The notes beneath the pieces were generated by a model. It made no database searches. It was not told the DNA's origin and was given only the letters and a program-made list of their open reading frames with translations. Below are positions 8,566 through 16,055 of a DNA stretch of 20,276 nucleotides, piece after piece. This DNA is from CAYLKS01 sp964384205 [NCBI: uncultured bacterium]. Lineage in GTDB: Bacteria; JAGOEH01. Positions within the stretch are counted from its first letter, which is position 1, and each line of letters starts with the position of its first letter. The DNA lies in contig CAYLKS010000052.1 of the NCBI GenBank assembly GCA_964384205.1, forward strand, positions 1 through 20,276, read 5' to 3'. The translations under genes were made by a program, and so were the position numbers.

Positions 8566-9618
8566 ATGAAAAAGCTAAATTTTTTTGCAGTATTTTTCTT
8601 GAGTTTACTTTTAGTAAATTTATCATTCGCTCAAAACAGACATGGCAACAATCAAAACAAAGGAAAAGGTAATCACAACAACAGGAATAAGAGATATGCA
8701 AATCTTGAATATGTTTCTAAAACAGGTACCGTGATAATAGATTCTTCTAAATTTAATAAACTAATATACCTATTAGATGAAAATAATGATGGAAATGCTG
8801 ATATTTTATTAAATTTTGGACCATTCTGGGCATTAGAAAATTTCACATTGCCTGAGGCAGGAGAACAGATTGAAGTTGAAGGATATTTAGGCACAAGAAA
8901 ACAAAATTTATATTTTGAAAATATTAACAATATATTACATGTAGTAAAATTAAATGGCCAAAAAGTTCCTTATGATGCTAAAAAAAGAAAACGTCATTTA
9001 AAAAATAAATTTTCGGTAGATAGCTTAAAAACCTTTGAAGGTGTTGTAGTTATAGATACAAATACTTTCAAAAACAAAGAAATTTATTTACTTGATATTA
9101 ATAATGATAATATTGGAGATTATATCTTAGGACTCGGATTAAAAAGATTACCAGAAGATAAAACATTACCAGAAGAAGGAAGCTCTATAAAAGTAGAAGG
9201 CATTCTTTTAAATAAACTATTATTTAAAAAACCACTTATAATAGTTTATAAAATAAATGACGAAATCTGGAGAGATATTTTTGCTTTCAATAATTATAAC
9301 AATGGAAATAACAATAATTACAGAAATAAAAAGATGAATCAACATAACATCGCAAGCAGACCTTATCCAAATCCTTTTAATCCTACTGTACAAATTTCAT
9401 ATTCTTTAACAGAACCAGGATATACAACAGTTGAAATTTATGACATTGTTGGTAGAAAAATAAAAACATTAGTTAATGAATACCAGTCAGCTGGTGAACA
9501 TAAAGTTCAGTGGAATGGAACAAATTCATATGGCGCAAAAGTATCTGCCGGCACATATTTTTATTTAATTAGAAATAATAATTCTAAAGAAAGTAAAAAA
9601 ATTATTTACTTAAAATAA
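8566..9618 (+). CDS. Exported protein with two YLLD-N-DG domains and a T9SS type A sorting domain
   Basis: The 350-residue product has a signal peptide (1-23, ending SFAQ) and a basic Asn/Gly/His/Lys linker (24-44). Two copies of the domain seen in the preceding gene follow, at about 52-130 and 157-238; each has an IYLLD strand running into a Ca-loop-like segment (D71-ENNDGNA-D79 and D177-INNDNIG-D185) and an LPE.G..I.VEG strand. After an Asn-rich spacer (242-262) comes a FlgD-like/Por sorting domain (about 267-350) with PYPNPFNPT, VEIYDIVGRKIKTL, W.G....G..V.AGTYFY and a lysine-rich end. This signature marks type IX secretion or cell-surface anchoring in FCB bacteria. The GAGGAGG site is strong. 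Function is unknown; metal or ligand binding at the surface is possible. Confidence 0.82.
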   Translation: MKKLNFFAVFFLSLLLVNLSFAQNRHGNNQNKGKGNHNNRNKRYANLEYVSKTGTVIIDSSKFNKLIYLLDENNDGNADILLNFGPFWALENFTLPEAGEQIEVEGYLGTRKQNLYFENINNILHVVKLNGQKVPYDAKKRKRHLKNKFSVDSLKTFEGVVVIDTNTFKNKEIYLLDINNDNIGDYILGLGLKRLPEDKTLPEEGSSIKVEGILLNKLLFKKPLIIVYKINDEIWRDIFAFNNYNNGNNNNYRNKKMNQHNIASRPYPNPFNPTVQISYSLTEPGYTTVEIYDIVGRKIKTLVNEYQSAGEHKVQWNGTNSYGAKVSAGTYFYLIRNNNSKESKKIIYLK

Positions 9619-9650
9619 AAATGTTTTATATTAAAAGTAGAAAAGAAAAC

Positions 9651-9680
9651 AATACCCACCAAAAAAATATGGTGGGTATT
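9651..9680 (+). terminator. 10-bp intercistronic hairpin, possible partial terminator
   Basis: AATACCCACC (9651-9660) pairs perfectly with GGTGGGTATT (9671-9680) around an AT-only loop of ten bases. The following bases are TTACATTTATT, a broken U-tract. It is the only GC-containing strong stem I noticed within the operon. It lies 32 bp after the stop of the T9SS-type gene and 18 bp before the next ATG. No convincing promoter follows, so it most likely attenuates rather than ends transcription, or protects the upstream mRNA. Confidence 0.6.
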
Positions 9681-9698
9681 TTACATTTATTCTATATT

Positions 9699-10265
9699 AT
9701 GAAAAAAAATATTTTATTTGTGATTTTGATTACATTTGTTTCAACTATAAGTTTTGGACAATTCATTGACAAAAATGGAGATGGAATCAATGATATTTTT
9801 CAGGATAAAAATGGAGATGGTGTCAATGATGTTACAGGTGTAAAATATCCCCATAGATTCCCATTTATTGACAAAAATAAAGATGGAATCAATGATGTTT
9901 TTATTGATGAAGATGGAGATGGTGTTAATGACATCCCCAAATCAAAATATAAAGTTATAGATTATAACAATGACCATATTAACGATATAACAAAAATAAA
10001 ATATTTTAAAAGATTTCCCCGAGGATTCCGATTTGGGTTTATAATTGAAGAAAAAAATTATAAAATACAAAATTATATTGATAAAAATCATGATGGTATA
10101 TATGATAAAATCAATAATATACTTTATAGAGATCTGGATAATGATGGTCTAAATGATTATTTTTTCAACAAAAATTTTGATGGATTTGATAGAAAGCGCA
10201 AATTTTTACTCAAGCACAAAATATTTAATCAAAAAATCAAAAAATTTGGGAAAAGAAAAAGATAA
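9699..10265 (+). CDS. Exported protein made of DxNxDGxxD calcium-type loops
   Basis: The 188-residue product starts with a signal peptide (MKKNILFVILITFVSTISFGQ). The mature part has seven D-x-N/D-x-D-x-x-x-D loops, starting at residues 24, 36, 58, 70, 88, 128 and 145, and a degenerate eighth near 157. Typical copies are DKNGDGIND and DEDGDGVND. Such loops bind Ca in dockerins, EF-hands and thrombospondin type 3 repeats. Pairs 24/36 and 58/70 are exactly 12 residues apart, and each pair is separated by a PHRFPF/PKSKYK-like linker, as if a pair had been duplicated. The C-terminus (from 164) is very basic (RKRKF, KKFGKRKR). I start at the ATG at 9699 because it gives a clean signal peptide; the frame is open back to 9621, but that part contains the hairpin. 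There is no SD site. Function is unknown. Confidence 0.78.
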   Translation: MKKNILFVILITFVSTISFGQFIDKNGDGINDIFQDKNGDGVNDVTGVKYPHRFPFIDKNKDGINDVFIDEDGDGVNDIPKSKYKVIDYNNDHINDITKIKYFKRFPRGFRFGFIIEEKNYKIQNYIDKNHDGIYDKINNILYRDLDNDGLNDYFFNKNFDGFDRKRKFLLKHKIFNQKIKKFGKRKR

Positions 10266-10268
10266 TAG

Positions 10269-11351
10269 ATGAAAAAAATAACCATACTTATTTTATTTTC
10301 TATTTATGTTAAAATTTATTCAGTTACAGAACTAACCTTCCATCAAGATTTAATCTATACAAACAATCTATTCTATAACTCAAGTAATATAAACGATATG
10401 ATATGGTTAAACTCTTTTAATTTAGATTATGAAAAAAATAACTTATTAATATCTGTAAATCCCAACTTATTTCTTTTATATAATTCCCCCAATTATAAAA
10501 ACTATAAAATCTTATCATATTTAAATTATATACTTAATGATAATCAAAAAATATACTCTGATATAAGCGCTGCATACACTATAAATAATTTCATGGAAAA
10601 TGCAACTTATAATGTCAATGAATATTATTTAAGTTTATCAAATATATTTTATCTGAAAAACAATAATAAAATAGAATTAAATTTTGACTATATAAAAGAA
10701 ATCTTCAAAAATTTAGATTTTTTGAACAATACCGAATTAAATTTCTCTTCATCTTTTTATACAAAGTATAAAAATAATAATTTCATTTTTGAACTCATAT
10801 TAGGAAAGAAAATTTTTCCCAAGTATAAAATTGCCACACCAGGACATAAAAATAACAAATATATCAATTCAGATATCTCTATAAACAAATTAAAATTAGA
10901 TTTTGAATATGTAAAAAGCATTAATTTTACATCCAGTATTTCGATTAAATACTCCAAAAATATAATATCAAATAAATATACTATCTGGCCCTCTCTCTAT
11001 AATAATTTATATTCTTCACAGGAATGGGACGATGATTTCGCATCAAACTTTGATAAAATTACATTAAAGTACAACTTTATTAAATTATTTTACAATTCCT
11101 TGAAAATAGAATATTACAATAAACAATACAATCAAATAAAATTGTTCAATAAAAACCAAATACGAGATACATGGCAAAGAAAAGATAAAAAATTTATTAT
11201 AACTTATAATCTTGCTAAAGAATTAATTATATTCAATAAAGAAAGTTTTATAAATTTAAAAACATTATTTTTCAAAAATACTTCAAATATAGATTTATTC
11301 AATTATAATAACTTCGAAATCAAATTGTCCTTCTCAATTAAGCTATTATGA
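10269..11351 (+). CDS. Probable outer-membrane beta-barrel protein, function unknown
   Basis: No family is recognised. The 360-residue product begins with a signal-like segment (MKKITILILFSIYVKIYS). The rest is a series of alternating polar/aromatic stretches rich in Asn, Tyr, Phe and Lys (for example NLLISVNPNLFLLY, KIELNFDYIKEIF and NFIFELILGKK), without long hydrophobic helices. It ends in the strand-like NNFEIKLSFSIKLL, the pattern expected for an outer-membrane barrel of roughly 14-16 strands. It begins three bases after the preceding stop and its TGA overlaps the ATG of the kinase gene (ATGA), so the kinase is likely made by translational coupling. This linkage suggests that the barrel supplies or gates the signal sensed by the kinase, which is inference. 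A secreted beta-rich protein is an alternative. Confidence 0.65.
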   Translation: MKKITILILFSIYVKIYSVTELTFHQDLIYTNNLFYNSSNINDMIWLNSFNLDYEKNNLLISVNPNLFLLYNSPNYKNYKILSYLNYILNDNQKIYSDISAAYTINNFMENATYNVNEYYLSLSNIFYLKNNNKIELNFDYIKEIFKNLDFLNNTELNFSSSFYTKYKNNNFIFELILGKKIFPKYKIATPGHKNNKYINSDISINKLKLDFEYVKSINFTSSISIKYSKNIISNKYTIWPSLYNNLYSSQEWDDDFASNFDKITLKYNFIKLFYNSLKIEYYNKQYNQIKLFNKNQIRDTWQRKDKKFIITYNLAKELIIFNKESFINLKTLFFKNTSNIDLFNYNNFEIKLSFSIKLL

Positions 11352-13138
11352 AAAAAATTTTAACAATTGCAGCTGTTATCATTATAATAAGTTTTTTTAT
11401 ATTTAAAACTTATAAATATATTGAAAATAAGATAATAACATCATTTATTAACTTAAGCTTAAATGAGTCAAAAAATATGCAACTTGTTTTAAACAAAATA
11501 ATATTTTCAAAATTATTTATAGAAGATCTGTTAATTAAGTCATTAGAAATAACAGACACTCCATTTATTTTTAAAGACAAAAAATTAATAAACAAAATAC
11601 CAAATCATATAGAGATACAACAAATATATAATAATTTAATTGACAAATCGAATGAAAATATCTTGTCTGATATTTTAAAAATAGATTCTATTTTTTATGT
11701 ATATAAACTAATCAAAAATAATCCGGACACATTGTATTTACAAAAAATAGAAGATCCCCTTTTAGAAGAAATCTTAGATTTTAACGATTTTATCATTCAA
11801 TATTATAAAAATTCAAATTTTGCTTATATAGCATGGCAAGATGAAAATGGGATTATTGCAGGAGCTCCTGATTTTTTAAAACTTACAAAAATAAAAACTG
11901 ATACATTCTTGTATAATATAAAAACAGAAAAATACAGATACTCATCATTTAATAATGAAAAAGTAATAGAATTTGTACTCCCCTTTATTCTCAAAGACTC
12001 GCAGATAGGAATTCTTCGCATTGGCTTCTATACCAATTATCTTGATAATCTTCTAAAAAAAACAAAAGTTCAATTCTTTAGCTTTTTTATAATATTAATA
12101 AGTTTTTTTATAATTATCATCGTAATAATAAATTATATAACCACCAAAAAAGAATTTTATAACCTATCAAACCATACTGGCATAATACTACAAAATATAG
12201 ATGATGGCATTCTTGTACTAAACGAGGACTTTTCAGTATATTTTATAAATAAATCATTAAAAACAATACTTGAAACAGAAAATAATATAAATCAAATTCT
12301 AAATTTAGAACAAATATTAAAACAAAAAAAAGGTGAAATTAACTTAGAAATAAATAAGCAAACAAAAAATATTCTCTTTAATGTAAGAGAGCTCATAACT
12401 CTTGATAAGAAAAAACAATATATAATTATCATAAAAGATATAACAGAATTGAAAAAATTAGAATATATAAGTAGAAAAAAAGAAAGAATGTCTCTACTGG
12501 GTAGAATTTCATCTATGGTAGCCCATGAAATTAGAAATCCTCTCAATAGCATTTATATCATAATACAAAGATTGCACTATGAATTTGAAGTAAAAAAAGC
12601 TCAAGAAGAATATGAAAATCTTATAAATATAGTTTATAAAGAAATAAATAGATTAAACAATATAGTTACAAAATTTTTAGAATATGGACGCCTTCCCCAA
12701 CCTCAAAAGAAACCTTTTTTCATTAAAGAATTAGTAGAAAAATTAAATATAATACTTTCAACATGGCAATCTGAAAAAAAATTTTCATACGAAATTAACA
12801 TACAAGATAATTTCCAGATCAATGGAGATGAAGAACAACTTTATCAAGCAATATTTAATATTGTTAAAAATGCGTTCCAGAATATTAAACCAAATGGAAA
12901 AATTATAGTTGATATATACAAAAAAGACAATTATATTAATATCGAGATGAGAAATGATGGTGAAAAAATTCCAGATCATATAAAAAATAAAATTTTTGAC
13001 TTATATTTTTCAACAAAAGAAGATGGTAGTGGTTTTGGACTCCCTATAACAAAAAAAATAATTGAAGAGCATGATGGAGAAATTAATGTTTATAGTACAG
13101 AAAAAGAAACAAAATTTATCATCAAAATTCCAGCCTGA
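11348..13138 (+). CDS. Membrane sensor histidine kinase (PAS, HisKA, HATPase)
   Basis: This is a two-component sensor expected to autophosphorylate and pass phosphate to the adjacent NtrC-type regulator. The 596-residue protein has a first membrane segment (about 4-20), a periplasmic sensor region of about 220 residues with no family I recognise, and a second membrane segment (about 243-264). A PAS-like domain follows (about 272-370; GIILQNIDDGILVLNEDF, IIIKDITELK). The HisKA domain has phospho-acceptor His393 in VAHEIRNPLN. The ATPase has Asn508 (N-box), DxG at 537-539 in RNDGEK, and GSGFGLPI (560-567). This is the layout of NtrB/ZraS/AtoS-type kinases. The start overlaps the preceding stop, and its own stop is three bases before the regulator gene. 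All catalytic motifs are intact. Confidence 0.93.
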   Translation: MKKILTIAAVIIIISFFIFKTYKYIENKIITSFINLSLNESKNMQLVLNKIIFSKLFIEDLLIKSLEITDTPFIFKDKKLINKIPNHIEIQQIYNNLIDKSNENILSDILKIDSIFYVYKLIKNNPDTLYLQKIEDPLLEEILDFNDFIIQYYKNSNFAYIAWQDENGIIAGAPDFLKLTKIKTDTFLYNIKTEKYRYSSFNNEKVIEFVLPFILKDSQIGILRIGFYTNYLDNLLKKTKVQFFSFFIILISFFIIIIVIINYITTKKEFYNLSNHTGIILQNIDDGILVLNEDFSVYFINKSLKTILETENNINQILNLEQILKQKKGEINLEINKQTKNILFNVRELITLDKKKQYIIIIKDITELKKLEYISRKKERMSLLGRISSMVAHEIRNPLNSIYIIIQRLHYEFEVKKAQEEYENLINIVYKEINRLNNIVTKFLEYGRLPQPQKKPFFIKELVEKLNIILSTWQSEKKFSYEINIQDNFQINGDEEQLYQAIFNIVKNAFQNIKPNGKIIVDIYKKDNYINIEMRNDGEKIPDHIKNKIFDLYFSTKEDGSGFGLPITKKIIEEHDGEINVYSTEKETKFIIKIPA

Positions 13139-13141
13139 AAT

Positions 13142-14497
13142 ATGAAAAAAAATATTCTATTAGTAGAAGACGAAATCTATCAAGCAGAACCGTTAATAGG
13201 ATTCCTAACAAAAAATGGTTATAATGTTAAAAACACACAAACTATTTCAAATTCAATAAATGAAATCAAAAACAAAAATTATGATTTAATTATCTCTGAC
13301 TATAGACTAAAAGATGGAAATAGTGAAGAAATTTTAAATTTTCTAAGAAAAAATAACATCAAAACCCCTCTTATTGTTATTACTGCTTTTGGTAATATAC
13401 AACTTGCTGTAACAATGATGCAAAAAGGGGCATTCACATTTATAGAAAAGCCAATCAACTTATCCAATCTCCTGGAAAATATAAAAAAAGCTATAGAACA
13501 TAAAAGATTAATTCAAGAAAACGAAATTTTAAAAGAAAATATAAAAGAAGATAAAATTATCTATAAAAGTCATATTATGGAACAAATTTTAAAATTAGCT
13601 AAAAAGAGTGCCCAAACTTCTACAACCGTTCTTATAACAGGAGAAAATGGAACAGGAAAAGAACTTATAGCTAAATTCATACATAATAACTCAAATAGAA
13701 AACATCTGCCAATGGTAACTGTAAACTGCTCTGCTCTATCTTCATCTTTGTTAGAAAGTGAACTTTTTGGCCACGTGAAAGGAGCTTTTACCGGAGCTAA
13801 TACAACAAGAATAGGTAGATTTGAACAAGCCAATGGAAGTACTATTTTCTTAGATGAAATTGGTGAAATATCTCCAGAAATACAAATAAAACTTTTAAGA
13901 GTTCTACAGGAAAAGCAAATTGAAAGAGTAGGTTCTAACACCCCAATTAATGTAGACATTAGAATTATAGCAGCTACAAATAAGGATTTACTCCAATTAA
14001 TAAAAGAAAATAAATTTCGTGAGGATTTATATTATAGATTAAATGTAATCAACATTCATCTGCCACCTTTACGAGAAAGAAAAGAAGATATACCAGAATT
14101 GGTTAATTTTTTTATAAATAAATTCAATTCTATTCATAATAAAAAAATCAATACCATAACAGATAAAGCACTGGAAAAATTAATAAACTATAATTTCCCC
14201 GGAAATATTAGAGAATTACAAAATATAATAGAAAGAAGTTTTATTATTACTGATAAAAACTATATTGATGAAAATGATATAATCTTAACAAATCAAGTAA
14301 ATAATGCCATAGAAATAGAAGACAATTTACCTCTTGCGGAAAAACTACAACAGATAGAAAAAACAGAAATAATTAAAACGCTAAGTCGTTTTAATGGAAA
14401 TCAGACAAAAACAGCAAATTTTTTAGGATTATCCGAGCGAGTTCTACGATATAAATTAAAAAAATATAATATAAATTCTTCAAACTTTAAAAAATAA
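13142..14497 (+). CDS. NtrC-family sigma54-dependent response regulator
   Basis: This protein activates sigma54 RNA polymerase at -24/-12 promoters after phosphorylation by its partner kinase. The 451 residues comprise a receiver domain (1-120) with acidic pocket Glu9/Asp10, phospho-acceptor Asp53, Thr81 and Lys103. The AAA+ domain (about 140-375) has Walker A GENGTGKE (167-174), the sigma54-contacting loop GAFTGA (214-219), Walker B IFLDEI (235-240), and arginine fingers in FREDLYYRLNV (Arg293/Arg299). A Fis-type helix-turn-helix (about 415-441) contains GNQTKTANFLGLSERVLRYKLKKY. Every feature required for sigma54 activation is present. It is the last gene of the packed operon, and its most likely target is the operon's own promoter at 8091-8106, via the CAATTTT/CGACAA array. 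Confidence 0.95.
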   Translation: MKKNILLVEDEIYQAEPLIGFLTKNGYNVKNTQTISNSINEIKNKNYDLIISDYRLKDGNSEEILNFLRKNNIKTPLIVITAFGNIQLAVTMMQKGAFTFIEKPINLSNLLENIKKAIEHKRLIQENEILKENIKEDKIIYKSHIMEQILKLAKKSAQTSTTVLITGENGTGKELIAKFIHNNSNRKHLPMVTVNCSALSSSLLESELFGHVKGAFTGANTTRIGRFEQANGSTIFLDEIGEISPEIQIKLLRVLQEKQIERVGSNTPINVDIRIIAATNKDLLQLIKENKFREDLYYRLNVINIHLPPLRERKEDIPELVNFFINKFNSIHNKKINTITDKALEKLINYNFPGNIRELQNIIERSFIITDKNYIDENDIILTNQVNNAIEIEDNLPLAEKLQQIEKTEIIKTLSRFNGNQTKTANFLGLSERVLRYKLKKYNINSSNFKK

Positions 14498-14506
14498 TTT
14501 TTCTTC

Positions 14507-14535
14507 TTGCTAAAATACGATAATCTTTATATATA
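14507..14535 (+). promoter_or_regulatory. Sigma70-type promoter placing the start on the ATG at 14542
   Basis: TTGCTA (14507-14512), a 17-base spacer and TATATA (14530-14535) predict transcription starting at about 14542, the A of the ATG. No SD sequence precedes that ATG. Both elements are imperfect, so the call rests on spacing and position. Confidence 0.4.
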
Positions 14536-14541
14536 AAAAAC

Positions 14542-16053
14542 ATGGATTATAAAAAGAAAGCTATATATTTTATCTTTATTATTTCAGGTATAAGGCTAAT
14601 TTTAGCGGGCTTATTTAATTTAGTACCTCAAGAGGCATATTATTGGCTATATATACAAAGGCCGGCACTAAGCTATTTTGACCATCCGCCAATATGTTCC
14701 TACACTATAGGATTTTTCACATATCTTTTTGGAAACAAAGAAATTTTTGTTAGATTAGGTATGATTCTATATTCTATTGGGATCAGCTATTTTATTTTTA
14801 AATTAACACATTTAATAACAAATAGCTATAAGGCTGGTTTCTTAACTCTTATTTTACTAAATTCTACTATTTTTTTTAATATTGAATCTATAATTGCAAA
14901 GCCAGATACCCCCTTACTATTTTTCTGGACATTGGCAATGTATTATCTTTACAAAATTCTTTTCATCAAAAATAAATGGAAATATTGGATACTGTTAGGA
15001 ATATTTACAGGGCTTGCTTTATATAGTAAATATACAGGAGCATTTATATATTTTTCAGTGTTTATTATCCTCGTTTTATTAAAATCTAAAAGATCCTTAT
15101 TATTAAAACCACAACCTTACGTAGCTTTTATAATATCAATTATAGTATTTTCTCCTGTAATATATTGGAATGCTACAAATAACTGGGCATCATTTGCCTT
15201 TCAATCTGCTAATAGAGCACATGGCATGTCTAAATTCACACTAAACTATTTTGGCCAATTAGTAGCAAGCCAATTATATGAACTCACTCCTCTTGTTTTC
15301 ATTTTATTTATTTTAGTTACATCTAAACTACTAAATAAATTATATTTTTCTAAAATAAAAAGAGCTGCTTTTATCTTAGGTTTTAGTATTCCAATGATAA
15401 GCTTTTTTATATTTGTTAGTTTTACTTCACTGGTAAAAATGAACTGGTTAGAACCGGCATACCTTAGCCTCTTTCTCGGTGTTCCTCTACTCTATTATGA
15501 TAAATTCAAACGTTCTACTCTTTTCAGAAAAAAAATATATATCGGCCTTTATATTAGTATTTTACTTATAGGTTTTACATTAGCGAATATTGTTTTCCAT
15601 ATAGTTCCAATAAAAAAAGGTGATACATGGAGCGGCTGGAAAACATTATCAAAAGAAGTCTTAACAGCATATGATAGTATGAAAAAGCAAAATGATGTTT
15701 TCATATTTGGAAATAAATACAAAATAGCAGCAGAACTTGCCTTTTATACCCAAATGGTAGATAAAATTTACGCACAAAATATATATGAACAGCCTGCCCT
15801 GCAATTTGATATATGGGATAATACTCATAAACTATATGGCAAAGACGCTATATTTGTTTATTCTAATTTTGAAAAAATGAAACATCTGGATCTTCTTAAT
15901 CATTATTTTGATAAAGTAAAATTTTATAAAAAAATAGAAATAAAGTATCACACAAATACTCCTATTCTAAAAAAGATATACCAAAATATCGTTTTTCGAG
16001 AATTTTATATTTATAAATGCTACAACTATCATCCCTATAAAAATGGAGATTAA
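14542..16053 (+). CDS. GT39/PMT-type polyprenyl-phosphate sugar glycosyltransferase
   Basis: This is a multi-spanning membrane enzyme of the GT-C class, expected to transfer a sugar from a polyprenyl-phosphate donor to a lipid or protein on the outer face of the inner membrane. The 503-residue protein has about ten to twelve hydrophobic segments in the first 350 residues. The hallmark first loop reads QEAYYWLYIQRPALSYFDHPP (about 30-50), with Glu31 and Asp47-His48, followed by the second-loop KPDTPLLFFW (about 120-129). The soluble C-terminal part (about 360-503) is shorter than in ArnT. It lies 44 bp after the regulator gene and two bases before the thioredoxin-like gene. There is no SD site; see the promoter overlapping its start. 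The acceptor is unknown, and O-glycosylation of exported proteins is only a possibility. Confidence 0.85.
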   Translation: MDYKKKAIYFIFIISGIRLILAGLFNLVPQEAYYWLYIQRPALSYFDHPPICSYTIGFFTYLFGNKEIFVRLGMILYSIGISYFIFKLTHLITNSYKAGFLTLILLNSTIFFNIESIIAKPDTPLLFFWTLAMYYLYKILFIKNKWKYWILLGIFTGLALYSKYTGAFIYFSVFIILVLLKSKRSLLLKPQPYVAFIISIIVFSPVIYWNATNNWASFAFQSANRAHGMSKFTLNYFGQLVASQLYELTPLVFILFILVTSKLLNKLYFSKIKRAAFILGFSIPMISFFIFVSFTSLVKMNWLEPAYLSLFLGVPLLYYDKFKRSTLFRKKIYIGLYISILLIGFTLANIVFHIVPIKKGDTWSGWKTLSKEVLTAYDSMKKQNDVFIFGNKYKIAAELAFYTQMVDKIYAQNIYEQPALQFDIWDNTHKLYGKDAIFVYSNFEKMKHLDLLNHYFDKVKFYKKIEIKYHTNTPILKKIYQNIVFREFYIYKCYNYHPYKNGD

Positions 16054-16055
16054 AT

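Noticed and set aside
9621-9698. Upstream extension of the Ca-loop protein to the ATG at 9621
   Set aside because: The extra 26 residues are translated through the hairpin, lack a ribosome site and would bury the clear signal peptide that starts at 9699.
9750-10200. DNA-level tandem repeat or CRISPR-like array
   Set aside because: The recurring GATAAAAATGGAGATGG-like units reflect repeated protein loops, vary in sequence and spacing, and have no constant spacer structure.
13570-13959. 129-codon minus-strand frame inside the NtrC-type regulator gene
   Set aside because: It lies opposite the most conserved part of the AAA+ domain and has no start signal; a shadow frame.
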